DNA of 9,042 nt from Gammaproteobacteria bacterium (GTDB lineage: Bacteria > Pseudomonadota > Gammaproteobacteria > Xanthomonadales > Wenzhouxiangellaceae), in contig PWWM01000026.1 in assembly GCA_003561495.1 (NCBI GenBank), positions 1-9,042 on the forward strand, in the 5' to 3' direction. The translations under genes and the position numbers were made by a program. Under the pieces are notes generated by a model that worked only from the letters and a program-made list of their open reading frames with translations, ran no database searches and was not told the DNA's origin. This document shows, piece by piece, positions 1-6,782 of this stretch. Numbering within the stretch: position 1 is the stretch's first letter; every line of letters begins with the position of its first letter.

Positions 1-8
1 CAATGCCG

Positions 9-38
9 ATTTTAGTCACGTGAACCCGGCCATGTCGA
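9..38 (-). promoter_or_regulatory. Candidate sigma70 promoter firing leftward out of the window
   Basis: Read on the minus strand, TCGACA (38-33, five of six matches to TTGACA) is followed after 18 bp by TAAAAT (14-9, five of six matches to TATAAT). Transcription would start near position 2 and leave the window, so the driven gene is not visible. The site lies beyond the tolC terminator, which fits the start of a new leftward unit. It is a consensus match by eye only; in a GC-rich genome two such boxes at good spacing are suggestive but not proof. Confidence 0.4.
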
Positions 39-41
39 TGG

Positions 42-418
42 ATTCATTCTCGACCGTCGGCCACACGCGCGGGCGATCTCCGGTCAGGCGCTTCTTGCCT
101 CCGGCAAACCGCACCTGCCCTCCGATCTGCGCTGGGCCGACCTACATTCGTGGCGAACTCCACCGGTGCGATAGGATCGTAGGTCGGGGCTACGTCCCCG
201 ACGGACACCGTCGAATCCTTCTCCGTCGCCTAGTTCGCGTGCCCTAACTCCGATCGAAACTCCCATGAACCCTCTATCGGTTCAGGAAAAAGCCCATCAA
301 CAAAAACAACCAGTTGGGAATCTGTTTGATGAGAGGACACAGAGTTTATGGGGGCGGGGCGACGAGTCGTCTTGCCCGGTCAGGCCGTGATCGGTCGGAT
401 ACCACCCGATGCTTCTCC
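42..418. other. Non-coding stretch downstream of tolC
   Basis: I find no convincing gene on either strand here. The longest open frames are 60-75 codons, rich in Arg/Pro/Ser, without a ribosome binding site or recognisable motif. The left half (to about 240) is GC-rich and holds the REP-like element. The right half (about 240-345) is more A-rich. A 41-codon frame at 265-390 on the plus strand starts with ATG but has no clear Shine-Dalgarno sequence. A degraded gene remnant around 50-170 cannot be excluded. Confidence 0.5.
137..213. repeat. REP-like palindromic element with two alternative hairpins
   Basis: CCGACCTAC (137-145) and GTAGGTCGG (179-187) are a perfect 9-bp inverted repeat around 33 nt. 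The right half also folds locally: GTCGGGG (183-189) pairs with CCCCGAC (196-202) over a 6-nt loop, and CGACGG (199-204) pairs with CCGTCG (208-213) over the loop ACA. The two local stems share bases, so they exclude each other. Compact, GC-rich, overlapping palindromes in an intergenic gap are typical of REP/REPIN elements dispersed in gammaproteobacterial genomes. With one window I cannot show that this copy is repeated elsewhere. Confidence 0.55.
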
Positions 419-470
419 AAAACCTCATCCTGTTTGCACCGCGACAGCGGAACCATAAACAGGACTGAGG
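419..470 (-). terminator. Intrinsic terminator after tolC
   Basis: On the minus strand, 23 nt past the tolC stop, the arm at 470-457 (CCTCAGTCCTGTTT) pairs with the arm at 435-423 (AAACAGGATGAGG). This gives 13 base pairs with one bulged G, and a nested CCGC/GCGG stem sits inside the loop (439-442 with 447-450). The stem is followed directly by TTTT (422-419). The T-run is short, but the stem is long, so this is a good rho-independent terminator for the leftward unit ending in tolC. No T-run follows on the plus strand. Confidence 0.75.
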
Positions 471-492
471 GCTCTACGCGGGCGCAGCGTGG

Positions 493-1836
493 TTATCGAA
501 GCAACTGATTGACCCGAACCAGGTCGTCCTGGTCAAGCTGTCCGGCAACTTCACGCAGGCGCAGCTGATTGAGAATGAACTGGTGGCGCGCCTGCGAGAA
601 ATCACGCTCGGCCTGGAAGAAGCGTTGCTCGGACTGCAGTACATCGACGATGGTGCGTATGCCGACTTCGAAACCCGCATTGGTCGCTTCCAGCGCGCTT
701 TCCGCAGAAACCAGCGCCTGGCGGCGCGCCTCGACCTCACGGATACCGGCCACAATGGACCGGTAGGCGTTTTCGGTCTGACGAATCACCATACGCTCGA
801 CCTGGTCCAGCGTTTCGTCGGCCGCGCGCAGCGAAAAGCCGGCCTGGCGACGCCGTGATTGCACAGCCAACCCCTGGAACAGCGGCACGTTCAAGTTCAA
901 ACCGACCTGCCAGCCACGATTGACCAACTCGGCAGAGGCCAGGGCTTCCTGGGTGACTGGATCGCGTCCGACCCACTCGTTGTCGACATTGCGAGTGTAT
1001 GAACCGGTCAAATCAAGGGTCGGGAAATGGCCGGCCCGGGCCACTCGCAGATCCGCCTTGGCCGCATCGAGCTGGCCACGCTGTTGCAGAATGGTCGGAC
1101 TATGCTCCAGAGCCAATTGCACCCATTCCGCAACCCCTTCCGGATCCGGACCTTCGAGCGGAATGTCCTCAATCAGTCGAGAATAGTTTTCGAACATGGC
1201 GCCGGTAATCTCTCGCAAGGCTTCACGCGCATTCTCAACCTCGTTCTCAGCCAGAATGACCCGCGCCTGGGCGGCATCATAAACCGCACGCGCCTCGTGG
1301 ACGTCTGTGACAGCGGCCAACCCCACCTCGAAGCGCTGCTCGGCCTGCTCGAACTGGCGCCTCAAAGCCGTTTCCTCGGCACGCGCAAAACGCACCGAAT
1401 CCAGCGCCGTCAGAACATCGAAATAACGCTGGCTGACCCGCAGCAAAAAAGCCTGCCAGGCTTCGGCATACTGCGCATCAGCCGCAGTCAGCTCGGCCCG
1501 AGCCCGGGCCAGTCGTCCGTAATTGGCATCATCGTAGATGGTCTGCCGCAAGGTCAGCGAATAGTTTTCCCGATCAACGTCGGTCGCATCCAGGTCAGTG
1601 CCGGCGATGCGGGTTCTGGAACGTCCCAGCGTCATGCCGGCCGTGCCGCTCAATGAGGGCAACAGCGCTGCGCGTGCCTGCACCGGGGCTTCACCAGCTG
1701 CCGCCAGCCGCTGTTCGGCGGCCCGCAACTCCGCATCATTGGCCTGAGCCAGTTCGTACACACCCAGCAAGTCCACACCTTGAGCAGGCGCCATCATGAA
1801 CAGGCCAGCGATAGAGCAAATGATCAGATTTCGCAT
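493..1836 (-). CDS. tolC: TolC-family outer-membrane efflux/secretion channel
   Basis: The 447-residue product matches TolC, the trimeric outer-membrane duct used by tripartite drug efflux pumps and type I secretion. Residues 1 to about 20 are a signal peptide (hydrophobic core, then APAQG). The two structural repeats of the family are visible. The first holds RYFDVLTALD (137-146) and RFEVGLAAVTDVHEARA (168-184). The second holds NVPLFQG (316-322) and FEVGIRTIVDVLQ (389-401). The C-terminus (NQL near 423, then QDDLVRVNQLL) resembles the end of E. coli TolC. The frame is open back to 1917, but ATG at 1836 is preferred: GGAAGAA sits 5 nt upstream, the signal peptide begins there, and overlap with the upstream methyltransferase gene is avoided (49-bp gap). 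It is the last gene of the leftward unit and is followed by a terminator. Family membership is clear; orthology to housekeeping TolC rather than a dedicated pump channel is likely but not proved. Confidence 0.92.
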   Translation of the reverse strand: MRNLIICSIAGLFMMAPAQGVDLLGVYELAQANDAELRAAEQRLAAAGEAPVQARAALLPSLSGTAGMTLGRSRTRIAGTDLDATDVDRENYSLTLRQTIYDDANYGRLARARAELTAADAQYAEAWQAFLLRVSQRYFDVLTALDSVRFARAEETALRRQFEQAEQRFEVGLAAVTDVHEARAVYDAAQARVILAENEVENAREALREITGAMFENYSRLIEDIPLEGPDPEGVAEWVQLALEHSPTILQQRGQLDAAKADLRVARAGHFPTLDLTGSYTRNVDNEWVGRDPVTQEALASAELVNRGWQVGLNLNVPLFQGLAVQSRRRQAGFSLRAADETLDQVERMVIRQTENAYRSIVAGIREVEARRQALVSAESALEATNAGFEVGIRTIVDVLQSEQRFFQAERDFSQARHQFILNQLRLREVAGQLDQDDLVRVNQLLR

Positions 1837-1885
1837 CAGTATTCTTCCGGTAATGTTGAGCGACGATTTCTTGTCTGAATCGTGG

Positions 1886-2545
1886 CTAGAATTCGAATTG
1901 GATCTTGTCTTCAGCACCGATCAACCTGGGCAGGTCCGTTTCGAACAAGCTGTCGACATGCCAGCGATCCGGCCCCAGCTGATGCAGGCATATGGCCTCC
2001 ATGGCCGGGCCATGCCCGTGCACGCCGAACAAGCGTCCGCCCGGCTTGACCCACTCCTTGAGTCGTGCCGGTATGGTTGCCGCCGATGCCGTCAACACCA
2101 CTACATCGAAGGGCGCATCGGGTCGGTAATCACCCAGCACGTCGGCGCTGTCACAGCGCACGCCATCAAAACCCAGTCTCTGTAATCGTGACGCCGCGGA
2201 TTCTGACAGATCAGCGTGAATGTCCACCGTCACCACATCGCCGCCCAGGGCGCTCAGGCATGCTGCGGTGAAACCCGAGCCGGTACCGATTTCCAGCACG
2301 CGCTGACCCTCCTGCAAACCAAGTGCCTGCAGCATGCGTCCTTCCTCTAGCGGCTTCATCATCACCTGGCCATGACCGAGGGGTATGCGCAGGTCGGCAA
2401 AGGCCAGTTTCCTGTAACGAGACGGCACGAAGTCCTCACGCGGCACATCGCGCAATACATCAAGCACCCGCGGATCCAGTACCTCCCAGGTACGAACCTG
2501 TTGCTCGACCATGTTGAAGCGCGCTTGTTCAAGATTCAGTGACAT
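1886..2545 (-). CDS. Protein-L-isoaspartate O-methyltransferase family protein (divergent Pcm)
   Basis: A 219-residue class I SAM-dependent methyltransferase. Residues 83-91 (VLEIGTGSG) are the SAM-binding motif I, and VVTVDI (104-109) ends in the acidic strand-2 residue. The N-terminus (NMVEQQVRTW, 11-20, then VPREDFVP, 34-41) and LPRLIG (205-210) near the C-terminus are characteristic of the PCMT family, which repairs isoaspartyl residues in aged proteins. The segment that in E. coli Pcm reads GQTISQP reads GQVMMKP here (59-65), so the Thr and Ser of the substrate-binding loop are missing; activity on isoaspartate is therefore uncertain. ATG at 2545 is chosen over the longer frame to 2602 because the homologous sequence begins there, with GGAAAA just upstream. 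The gene lies 87 bp after murA and 49 bp before tolC. I recall similar tolC-adjacent Pcm-like genes in pseudomonads and xanthomonads. A specialised methyltransferase role is possible. Confidence 0.85.
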   Translation of the reverse strand: MSLNLEQARFNMVEQQVRTWEVLDPRVLDVLRDVPREDFVPSRYRKLAFADLRIPLGHGQVMMKPLEEGRMLQALGLQEGQRVLEIGTGSGFTAACLSALGGDVVTVDIHADLSESAASRLQRLGFDGVRCDSADVLGDYRPDAPFDVVVLTASAATIPARLKEWVKPGGRLFGVHGHGPAMEAICLHQLGPDRWHVDSLFETDLPRLIGAEDKIQFEF

Positions 2546-2585
2546 GGCAAGTTTTCCAATTCTCAAGATTTCAAGTTTAACGTTT

Positions 2586-2620
2586 CGGCGCTGACCGGGC
2601 ATGTGCCACTGGTCACGCCG
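2586..2620 (-). other. Stem-loop between murA and the methyltransferase gene
   Basis: On the minus-strand transcript, 12 nt after the murA stop, CGGCGTGACC (2620-2611) pairs with GGTCAGCGCCG (2596-2586) through 10 base pairs and one bulged G. A small GGC/GCC stem can add to it inside the 14-nt loop. No T-run follows (AAACGTTAAACTTG), so it is not a classical intrinsic terminator. It may act as an mRNA-stabilising or processing structure, or as a weak attenuator between murA and the pcm-like/tolC pair. Confidence 0.45.
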
Positions 2621-2632
2621 ATGATGCGCAAC

Positions 2633-3901
2633 TCAGGCGGCAGCGGCCGGCAATCGGCGGATTCGAGCACCCAGCTGGCCGAGTTTCTCCTCGATATTCT
2701 CGTAGCCGCGATCGATATGATAGACCCGGTCGACAATGGTATCTCCCCTGGCCACCAACCCGGCCAGAACCAGGCAGGCCGAAGCCCGCAGATCAGTCGC
2801 CATCAATGGCGCACCGGTCAGGTGATCAACACCGCGAACGATCACGGCATTGCCTTCCAGACGCATGTCCGCGCCCAGGCGCTGCAATTCAAGTACATGC
2901 ATGAAACGGTTCTCGAAGACATTTTCCCGCACGACCCCGGTGCCCTCGGCAATCGAATCGAGCGCGGTGAACTGGGCCTGCATATCCGTCGGAAACCCCG
3001 GGTAGGGCGCCGTGGCAATGTTGACTGCCCGTGGACGGCGGCCGGCCATGTCCAGCTCGATCCAGTCATCGCCGGTATTGATCCGTGCGCCGGCATCCTC
3101 GAGTTTGACCAGGATAGCGTCCATGGTCTTGGGTGCGGCATTGACCGCTCGAATACATCCGCCGGTCATCGCCGCCCCGACCAGAAAGGTACCGGCTTCG
3201 ATCCGATCCGGCAGAACCTTGTAATCGAAACCTTCCAGCTCCCGGCAACCCTCGACCGTAATCGTATTGGTGCCATGACCGGAGATCTGCGCGCCCATGG
3301 AAATCAGGCACTCGGCCAGGTCCACGACCTCCGGTTCCTGGGCAGCGTTCTCGATGATGGTCACGCCTTCGGCCAGTGTGGCCGCCATCAGGATGTTTTC
3401 GGTGCCGGTCACGGTCACCTTATCCAGCACGACCCGGGCGCCTTGCAGCCGGTCGGCACGAGCGTTGATATAACCGGACTCCACGCTGATCTTCGCGCCC
3501 AGCGCCGACAACCCGTTGAGATGCAGATCAACCGGGCGCGCACCAATGGCACACCCGCCGGGCAGCGAAACCCGCGCATAACCGGTTCGCGCCAGAAGCG
3601 GGCCCAGTACCAGTATTGAAGCCCGCATGGTCTTGACCAGCTCATACGGAGCCACCTGGGCATGCAGTCTCCCGGCATCGAGACCCACCGAGAAGTGATC
3701 ACCCAGCGAAACCTCGACACCCATGTGGCCCAAAAGCTCGATTGATGTCGTCACATCCTTCAGGTGCGGTACGCCCTTGAGCCGGCAGGGTTGCTCGGTC
3801 AGCAGCGAAGCCATGAGAATGGGAAGAACGGCATTCTTTGCCCCGGACACCTCGACGGTGCCCTCCAGAGGCCGACCTCCAGTAATGAGGATTCGGGCCA
3901 T
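2633..3901 (-). CDS. murA: UDP-N-acetylglucosamine 1-carboxyvinyltransferase MurA
   Basis: MurA transfers enolpyruvate from phosphoenolpyruvate to UDP-GlcNAc in the cytoplasm, the first committed step of peptidoglycan synthesis. The 422-residue product aligns along its whole length with E. coli MurA (419). All hallmark residues are present: Lys22 in SGAKNAVLP, the fosfomycin-target Cys117 in GGCAIGARPVDLH, Asp306 in FPTDMQAQF, Arg372 in MATDLRAS and Arg398 in YHIDRGYE. With Cys rather than Asp at 117, the enzyme is predicted to be of the fosfomycin-sensitive type. Start ATG at 3901 gives the usual N-terminus; the upstream GGGG is only a weak ribosome binding site. It lies 15 bp after ibaG, so the two are probably co-transcribed and translationally coupled, the same pairing as in E. 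coli. I see nothing odd in the protein. Confidence 0.98.
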   Translation of the reverse strand: MARILITGGRPLEGTVEVSGAKNAVLPILMASLLTEQPCRLKGVPHLKDVTTSIELLGHMGVEVSLGDHFSVGLDAGRLHAQVAPYELVKTMRASILVLGPLLARTGYARVSLPGGCAIGARPVDLHLNGLSALGAKISVESGYINARADRLQGARVVLDKVTVTGTENILMAATLAEGVTIIENAAQEPEVVDLAECLISMGAQISGHGTNTITVEGCRELEGFDYKVLPDRIEAGTFLVGAAMTGGCIRAVNAAPKTMDAILVKLEDAGARINTGDDWIELDMAGRRPRAVNIATAPYPGFPTDMQAQFTALDSIAEGTGVVRENVFENRFMHVLELQRLGADMRLEGNAVIVRGVDHLTGAPLMATDLRASACLVLAGLVARGDTIVDRVYHIDRGYENIEEKLGQLGARIRRLPAAAA

Positions 3902-3916
3902 CAGGCAGGCCCCGGT

Positions 3917-4150
3917 TCAGCTGCCGGCTTCATCGGGCGTTTTCAGGTCCAGTGTCAGGGCATGGATTTCATGCCCCAGGCCCGGCCCGATGGCGGCATG
4001 CACCAGGCGATGACGCTCGATTCGACTGCGACCTTCAAAATCCGGGCTTATAATGCGGGCGCTGTAATGCACGTTATCATCGGATTGCACGTTGACCCGG
4101 GCGCCGGGCATTGCCTCGAGTATCTTTTGCTGCAGTTGTTGGGGACTCAT
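3917..4150 (-). CDS. ibaG: BolA-family protein IbaG (YrbA)
   Basis: A 77-residue BolA/IbaG-type protein. The family core is visible: FEGRSRIERHRLVHAAIG (38-55) and EIHALTLDLKTPDE (61-74), including the conserved HAL histidine (His63) and the RHR histidine (His47). BolA-family proteins pair with monothiol glutaredoxins through a shared Fe-S cluster, and IbaG is tied to acid stress and envelope homeostasis in enterobacteria. The frame is open back to 4192, but ATG at 4150 is chosen because GGAG lies 5 nt upstream and family length is about 80-90 residues. The C-terminus lacks the usual Glu-Trp after the HAL strand, so the protein is slightly short. It is the first gene of the leftward unit and, as in E. 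coli, sits immediately upstream of murA. Identification as IbaG rather than BolA rests mainly on this position. Confidence 0.9.
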   Translation of the reverse strand: MSPQQLQQKILEAMPGARVNVQSDDNVHYSARIISPDFEGRSRIERHRLVHAAIGPGLGHEIHALTLDLKTPDEAGS

Positions 4151-4252
4151 GGACGCTCCATTGGAAGGTCGCGGACTTGGCTTTTGCGGCAAGACCCCCT
4201 AGTTTAACCGAAATGTTGCTGCCGACTGTGCCCACCAATCTCCTGAATCGAC
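4151..4252. promoter_or_regulatory. Divergent control region between ibaG and yrbG
   Basis: These 102 bp must carry start signals for both the ibaG-murA unit (left) and the yrbG-kds-lpt unit (right), as no gene lies between them. The clearest plus-strand candidate is weak: TTGGCT (4177-4182), 17 bp, TAGTTT (4200-4205). On the minus strand, TAAACT (4207-4202) is a possible -10 box without a convincing -35. The centre around 4200-4215 is the most AT-rich part, which suits promoter melting. No operator or riboswitch is recognised. Confidence 0.35.
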
Positions 4253-5251
4253 GTGTCCATCACCCTGATCATTGCCCTGCTTGAACTGGCGGCCGGATTC
4301 ACTTTGCTGATCTGGGCAGCCGGTCGTCTGGTTGCCGGCGCCTCGGCCCTGGCCAGCAATCTGGGGGTTCCCTCGCTGGTGGTGGGCCTGACCATCGTCG
4401 GGTTCGGCACCTCGGCACCGGAAATGCTGGTTTCTGCGATTGCCTCCATGCGCGGCAATCCATCGCTGGCTATCGGCAATGCCCTGGGCTCCAATATCGC
4501 CAACATCGGCCTGATCCTGGGTCTGACCGCGATGATCTATCCGTTGCGCGTCGAACGCATCACGCTCAAGCGCGAGTTGCCCATCCTGGGGGTCATTACG
4601 CTTGTCACCCTGGCGCTGATGTGGAACCTGCAGCTCACCCGAGTCGACGGTCTGATCCTGGCCGCTGGCCTGATCATGGTGGTCGCAGCCATGGTCGTGC
4701 TGTGTCTCAAGCGTGGTGAGGCTGATCCGCTGGCCACCAGTCTGAGCGAGGAAATTCCGTCCAGGATGAGTACCCGGGTCGCAGTCGGATGGACCGTGGT
4801 TGGCCTGGTCATGCTGCCCTTGAGTGCACATATCCTGGTCAATGGAGCCGTCACCCTGGCCCTGATCGTCGGGGTTTCGGAAGCGGTGGTCGGCCTGACC
4901 ATCATTGCCCTGGGTACCAGCCTGCCGGAGCTGGCCGCGGCGGCGGCCTGCGCGCTCAAGAAAGAAGATGACCTGGCCATCGGCAACATCCTCGGCTCGA
5001 ACATGTTCAACCTGCTCGGCGTGCTCGGCATCGCCGCGCTGATTCACCCGATGAGCATCGAATCCATTCTTCTCCACCGCGACTTCACCATCATGGCACT
5101 GTTTACCCTGGCCTTGTTTGTCATGGCCTGGCGAAGGCGTGGACCCGGACTGCTCAGCCGTCACAGCGCCGTGCTGTTGTTCATGAGCTTCCTGATCTAT
5201 CAAACCGTGGTGATCTACCAGGCCGTCGGCGGCCATGCCCTGGCCGCCTGA
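4253..5251 (+). CDS. yrbG: Calcium/sodium (cation) antiporter, YrbG/CaxA family
   Basis: A 332-residue inner-membrane protein of the Ca2+/cation antiporter superfamily with its two inverted alpha repeats intact. Repeat 1 is GFGTSAPE (50-57) with GNALGSNIANI (75-85). Repeat 2 is LGTSLPE (220-226) with GNILGSNMFN (244-253). The GTSxPE acidic residues bind cation. About ten hydrophobic segments run through the protein, separated by a polar cytoplasmic loop near 153-177, matching the 5+5 fold; E. coli YrbG is 325 residues. The start is GTG at 4253, which gives the expected N-terminal membrane segment; the ribosome binding site is poor. It opens the kds-lpt unit exactly as in E. coli and ends 20 bp before kdsD. 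Ion specificity cannot be read from the sequence. The link to LPS genes may reflect divalent cation balance at the envelope, which is inference. Confidence 0.93.
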   Translation: MSITLIIALLELAAGFTLLIWAAGRLVAGASALASNLGVPSLVVGLTIVGFGTSAPEMLVSAIASMRGNPSLAIGNALGSNIANIGLILGLTAMIYPLRVERITLKRELPILGVITLVTLALMWNLQLTRVDGLILAAGLIMVVAAMVVLCLKRGEADPLATSLSEEIPSRMSTRVAVGWTVVGLVMLPLSAHILVNGAVTLALIVGVSEAVVGLTIIALGTSLPELAAAAACALKKEDDLAIGNILGSNMFNLLGVLGIAALIHPMSIESILLHRDFTIMALFTLALFVMAWRRRGPGLLSRHSAVLLFMSFLIYQTVVIYQAVGGHALAA

Positions 5252-5271
5252 CATCCAGTACACTTGATGCG

Positions 5272-6249
5272 ATGAGTATTGATCCACAACGCCTCATACA
5301 GGCCGCCACCGAGGTGCTGAACACCGAAGCCCGAGCCATCAACGATCTGGTCGGACGCATCGATGACCATTTCGTCCAGGCCAGTCAGCGCATTCTGGAT
5401 TGCAACGGCCACCTGATTGTCACCGGCATGGGCAAGTCCGGGCACATCGGTCACAAGATCGCGGCCACCCTGGCTTCCACCGGAACCCCGGCCTTTTTCG
5501 TTCATCCGGCCGAAGCCAGCCATGGTGACCTGGGCATGATCCGCTCCGACGACCTGCTTTTGGCGCTGTCCAACTCCGGAGAAACCGAGGAGGTCCTGAA
5601 GCTGTTGCCGGTCATCAAACGCCTGGGCATTGGCCTGATCGCCATGACCGGCAACCCCGAATCGACCCTGGCGAAACATGCCGACATCCATCTCGACACC
5701 AGCGTCGACCAGGAGGCCTGTCCGCTGGGACTGGCGCCAACCGCCTCGACATCGGCGCAACTGGCTCTGGGCGATGCGTTGGCGGTGGCCTTGCTGGATG
5801 CGCGCGGGTTTACCGCGGAGGACTTTGCCCGCTCCCACCCCGGTGGCAAGCTGGGGCGGCAATTGTTGCTGTCGATTGCCGATGTGATGCATGCGGGGGA
5901 CGACCTGCCCCGAGTCCATGACCAGGCCAGCCTGGCCGAAGCCATCGTGGAAATGACCCGCAGCCGTCTGGGCATGTGCGCGGTTCTTGACACTGAGGGC
6001 AACTTGCTTGGCGTCGTGACCGATGGCGACCTGCGCCGTCATGTAGACGAGCTCGATGACATCCGGTCCCTGCCGGTCAGGCGCATCATGACCGCCAACC
6101 CACGGACCATCTCACCCGATGAGCTGGCCGCGCGTGCCGTGGCCATCATGCAGGACCACCGCATCCAGGGACTGCTGGTGGTTGACGAGCACCAGCAACT
6201 GGTCGGCGCCCTGAACTTCCAGGACCTGCTCCAGGCCGGCGTGGTATGA
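5272..6249 (+). CDS. kdsD: D-arabinose 5-phosphate isomerase KdsD
   Basis: KdsD converts D-ribulose 5-phosphate to D-arabinose 5-phosphate, the first step of Kdo synthesis for the LPS inner core. The 325-residue protein has an N-terminal SIS sugar-isomerase domain (about 30-190) with GMGKSGHIG (52-60) and SNSGETEE (100-107). Two CBS domains follow (about 205-260 and 270-325). The positions equivalent to the catalytic residues reported for the E. coli enzyme (Lys59, Glu111, Glu152, His193) are all kept here as Lys55, Glu107, Glu148 and His189. Length is the family norm (E. coli 328). Start ATG at 5272 has no strong Shine-Dalgarno sequence, so translation may depend partly on coupling to yrbG 20 bp upstream. 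Its stop overlaps the kdsC start in ATGA. Position next to kdsC and lpt genes argues for KdsD over GutQ-type paralogues. Confidence 0.97.
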   Translation: MSIDPQRLIQAATEVLNTEARAINDLVGRIDDHFVQASQRILDCNGHLIVTGMGKSGHIGHKIAATLASTGTPAFFVHPAEASHGDLGMIRSDDLLLALSNSGETEEVLKLLPVIKRLGIGLIAMTGNPESTLAKHADIHLDTSVDQEACPLGLAPTASTSAQLALGDALAVALLDARGFTAEDFARSHPGGKLGRQLLLSIADVMHAGDDLPRVHDQASLAEAIVEMTRSRLGMCAVLDTEGNLLGVVTDGDLRRHVDELDDIRSLPVRRIMTANPRTISPDELAARAVAIMQDHRIQGLLVVDEHQQLVGALNFQDLLQAGVV

Positions 6250-6782
6250 GCGCACTTTTTTCCGACCGCGCACTTCGCCGCGCCGGCCCGATCCGGCTGG
6301 CGGTATTCGATGTCGACGGCGTCATGACCGATGGCCGACTCTACTACAGTGAAAACGGGATCGAATCCAAGACCTTCCACACCCGTGATGGATTGGGTCT
6401 GAAAGCACTCATGCGCCACAACATCCAGGTGGCCATCATTACCGCTCGCCAGTCCGGGATTGTCTCGCGACGTGCCGGCGAGCTGGGTATCGCACATCTC
6501 ATGCAAGGCCGGGAGGACAAACGCCAGGCACTGGATGAGTTACTGATCGAGCTTGGACTCGAAGCCGAACAAGCGGCTTACACCGGAGATGATCTGGTCG
6601 ACTGGCCGGCCATGAGTCGCTGCGGACTCAAATGTGTGCCGTCCGACGCAAATCACTGGCTGATTGAACAGGCCGATCATGTCACTGCCCATGGCGGCGG
6701 CCACGGCGCCGTTCGCGAAGTCTGCGAACTGCTTCTCGCCGGGCAGGATCTGCTTGAGGCCTGGCAGGAGAGTTTCCGATGA
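6246..6782 (+). CDS. kdsC: 3-deoxy-D-manno-octulosonate 8-phosphate phosphatase KdsC
   Basis: KdsC removes the phosphate from Kdo-8-phosphate to give free Kdo, which is then activated by KdsB. The 178-residue product is a cap-less C0-type HAD phosphatase, which works as a tetramer in this family. Motif I is FDVDGVMTDG (21-30, nucleophile Asp22 and acid/base Asp24). Motif II is the Thr of ITAR (65-68). Motif III is Lys92 in GREDKRQA. Motif IV is GDD (114-116) in YTGDDLVDWPAM. The glycine-rich tail near 148-153 (AHGGGHGAVREV) is typical of KdsC. The ATG overlaps the kdsD stop by 4 bp and the stop overlaps the lptC start by 4 bp, so the three genes are translationally coupled. Confidence 0.97.
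   Translation: MSALFSDRALRRAGPIRLAVFDVDGVMTDGRLYYSENGIESKTFHTRDGLGLKALMRHNIQVAIITARQSGIVSRRAGELGIAHLMQGREDKRQALDELLIELGLEAEQAAYTGDDLVDWPAMSRCGLKCVPSDANHWLIEQADHVTAHGGGHGAVREVCELLLAGQDLLEAWQESFR

Noticed and set aside
265..390. Small plus-strand frame of 41 codons in the tolC downstream region
   Set aside because: It has no convincing ribosome binding site, motif or coding bias, so I cannot support it as a gene.
1837..1917. N-terminal extension of TolC to an upstream in-frame start at 1917
   Set aside because: It would overlap the methyltransferase gene by 32 bp and bury the signal peptide. The ATG at 1836 has a good ribosome binding site and a normal signal peptide.
2603..3619. Long plus-strand open frame (338 codons) opposite murA
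   Set aside because: It lies wholly antisense to an unmistakable murA; its His/Gln/Gly/Asp-rich composition is the reverse-frame signature of GC-rich coding DNA and it has no family motif.
4199..5287. Long minus-strand open frame (362 codons) opposite yrbG
   Set aside because: It is the antisense shadow of the antiporter; the product is a hydrophilic Gln/His/Asp/Gly-rich sequence with no domain.
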